Below the pieces are notes generated by a model. It was not told the origin of the DNA and did not search any database. It saw only the letters and a list, made by a program, of their open reading frames with translations. This document shows positions 4,369 to 5,514 of a DNA stretch of 5,514 nucleotides, piece by piece (positions within the stretch are counted from its first letter, which is position 1; every line of letters starts with the position of its first letter). A program made the translations under genes and the position numbers. The stretch is from assembly GCA_905234305.1 (NCBI GenBank), contig CAJOHT010000077.1, positions 1 through 5,514 on the forward strand, written 5' to 3'. This DNA is from an uncultured Ruminococcus sp. (lineage in GTDB: Bacteria; Bacillota; Clostridia; Oscillospirales; Acutalibacteraceae).

Positions 4369-5514
4369 TTATTCGACTCCCTTATAAAGAAGTCCTCTGG
4401 TAAACCCGCTGTGGGGAGAATTGTTGTTTTTATAGTCGTTTATAATCTCTTTGACTTCGTCTTTTGACTCGACGGTGAAATAAAGAAGCTGAAAATCGAT
4501 GTTCTTTATATCAGACTGTTTATCAGCCATATAAAGCGGGACGCTGTTGAAAATAACGGAGCAGCCGTTAACGCACCTGACGGGGAAGGACATATTCTTT
4601 CTGTCGGTAAGCGAGCTTTGTTTATTGCACTGCGAACAGGTTTTGCCGTTTTGAATCGGGCAGTTTCTCGTAAGCATAAGCGCCTGACGGCCGTAGGTGA
4701 CGACTCCCCTTCTGACTTTTCCCTTTAATGCGGAGATCTGTTTTAAGCTAAGCTCGTTTGAAACCGTGATTTCTTCTGTCCCCGCTTTTTCGCATTCGTC
4801 AATTGAAACGGAATTGAAGACGTTGAGATAAGGCGAAGCAATCGCCTTTTTACCCGCCTTTAAAACCATTTCGACCGCGTCGAGCGTACCGCAGAAAAAT
4901 TCATCTGCGCACGAAGAAACGATTTTTTGGTATATCTTGTCGGCAGTGCCGAAAATACCTCTCGGTATTTCGGGAACGGCGTTAAGCTTTTTGATTATTT
5001 CGTAGGGAGTATCAAGAGGAAGAATTATTTTGTCGGCGGTCAAGCCGTCGGGAATCTGACCTGCATCTTCAAAACGCAGATATATTTTTATTTCGTCGGA
5101 AGCGTGATTTTTAAAATCATATTCCGTTTTGATTATCCTCTTTTCGTCGGTCTTTGCAAAGGAATCCTCAATAAGTTCAAGCGCGTCTCTTCTCATTGAA
5201 TTAATGACGGAAACGGGAAGGCTGACGTCGGAAGAAAGATTAATTATTATTTTTCCCGCCTCAAACTGCGTGCCGCCGCATTTCTTAAGCTGGGCTTCGG
5301 TTCTTTCGGCTGACAGCGGTAAACTGACCGCTTTTTCGCATATTGCTTCGCTTGAAACGGTAACGGAAGCACCGTCGCATTCGGCTTCAAGGCACGCGTT
5401 TTCACCCGTTTCGGCGGTGAAAACGAAATTTACCGTTCTCTTTCTAACGGGCGAAGCAAAGAGCTTTTTATATTCGTCAAGAACCGCAGACGATTCCTTT
5501 TTATTTTCATCCGT
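4369..5514 (-). CDS. Peptidase U32 family protein (RlhA-like, DUF3656-containing), C-terminal part
   Basis: The frame is open to the window edge, so 381 C-terminal residues are visible and the N-terminal U32 catalytic region lies outside. The methionine codon at 5194-5196 is internal, because the family pattern continues upstream of it (for example KRTVNFVFTAETGENACLEAE, LKKCGGTQFEAG and DVSLPVSVINSMRRDALEL, matching the DUF3656 region at about visible residues 20-115). The C-terminal part has YGRQALMLTRNCPI (around 274-287), with C285, C293, C296 and C314 as likely iron-sulfur or metal ligands, then LTDRK..SFPVRC and NSVPLYM. Proteins of this layout include E. coli RlhA, which is needed for hydroxylation of 23S rRNA C2501; that role is an inference here, and old databases label the family as collagenase-like peptidases. 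The stop is 14 bp upstream of the ABC exporter start and its downstream sequence supplies the exporter's ribosome binding site. Confidence 0.88.
   Translation of the reverse strand, partial: TDENKKESSAVLDEYKKLFASPVRKRTVNFVFTAETGENACLEAECDGASVTVSSEAICEKAVSLPLSAERTEAQLKKCGGTQFEAGKIIINLSSDVSLPVSVINSMRRDALELIEDSFAKTDEKRIIKTEYDFKNHASDEIKIYLRFEDAGQIPDGLTADKIILPLDTPYEIIKKLNAVPEIPRGIFGTADKIYQKIVSSCADEFFCGTLDAVEMVLKAGKKAIASPYLNVFNSVSIDECEKAGTEEITVSNELSLKQISALKGKVRRGVVTYGRQALMLTRNCPIQNGKTCSQCNKQSSLTDRKNMSFPVRCVNGCSVIFNSVPLYMADKQSDIKNIDFQLLYFTVESKDEVKEIINDYKNNNSPHSGFTRGLLYKGVE

Noticed and set aside
4369..5196. U32-family gene starting with the ATG at 5196
   Set aside because: Reading frame and family-like sequence continue without a stop to the window edge at 5514.

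Overview
The window is a join of two very different pieces of DNA. Positions 1 to about 2100 are extremely AT-rich, with A/T-ending codons and TTG/GTG-type starts. They carry a minus-strand series of small accessory genes separated by related repeat modules. From about 2115 to 5514 the base composition is much more balanced, and the genes are ordinary chromosomal genes of a Clostridia-like Firmicute: a membrane 4Fe-4S protein, an ABC exporter and a U32-family protein. This assignment rests on protein style and strong AGAGGTG-type ribosome binding sites; no taxonomic marker gene is present.

AT-rich part, read in the direction of transcription (right to left): the C-terminal fragment of an isochorismatase-like cysteine hydrolase (1851-2111); repeat A3 with a 28-codon small ORF; repeat B3 with a terminator-like hairpin; a nucleotidyltransferase related to antibiotic adenylyltransferases (699-1526) with its own extended -10 promoter; repeat B2; an ASCH-domain protein (196-567); then repeats A1 and B1 at the window edge. 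Module A is a 45-nt sequence, nearly identical in its two copies, with a ribosome binding site and a start codon. It follows two unrelated genes. Module B is about 130-155 bp and is bounded by a recurring GTTAG-type motif. The arrangement looks like a cassette array, and the cargo resembles integron cargo, but the motifs are direct rather than inverted repeats, so these are not standard attC sites.

The junction at about 2096-2114 truncates both neighbours: the hydrolase lacks its N-terminal half and the 4Fe-4S protein lacks its N-terminal half. Either a recombination event or a metagenomic assembly chimera could produce this. The breakpoint sequence shares 14 nt with a hairpin in repeat B1.

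Right part: the truncated 4Fe-4S protein (plus strand, to 2603) converges on the ABC exporter (minus, 2627-4354), with a perfect 18-bp bidirectional terminator between them. The exporter lies 14 bp downstream of a U32 peptidase-family gene (minus, 4369 to beyond 5514), so the two are probably co-transcribed. The U32 frame stays open to the window edge, so the visible gene is a C-terminal portion.
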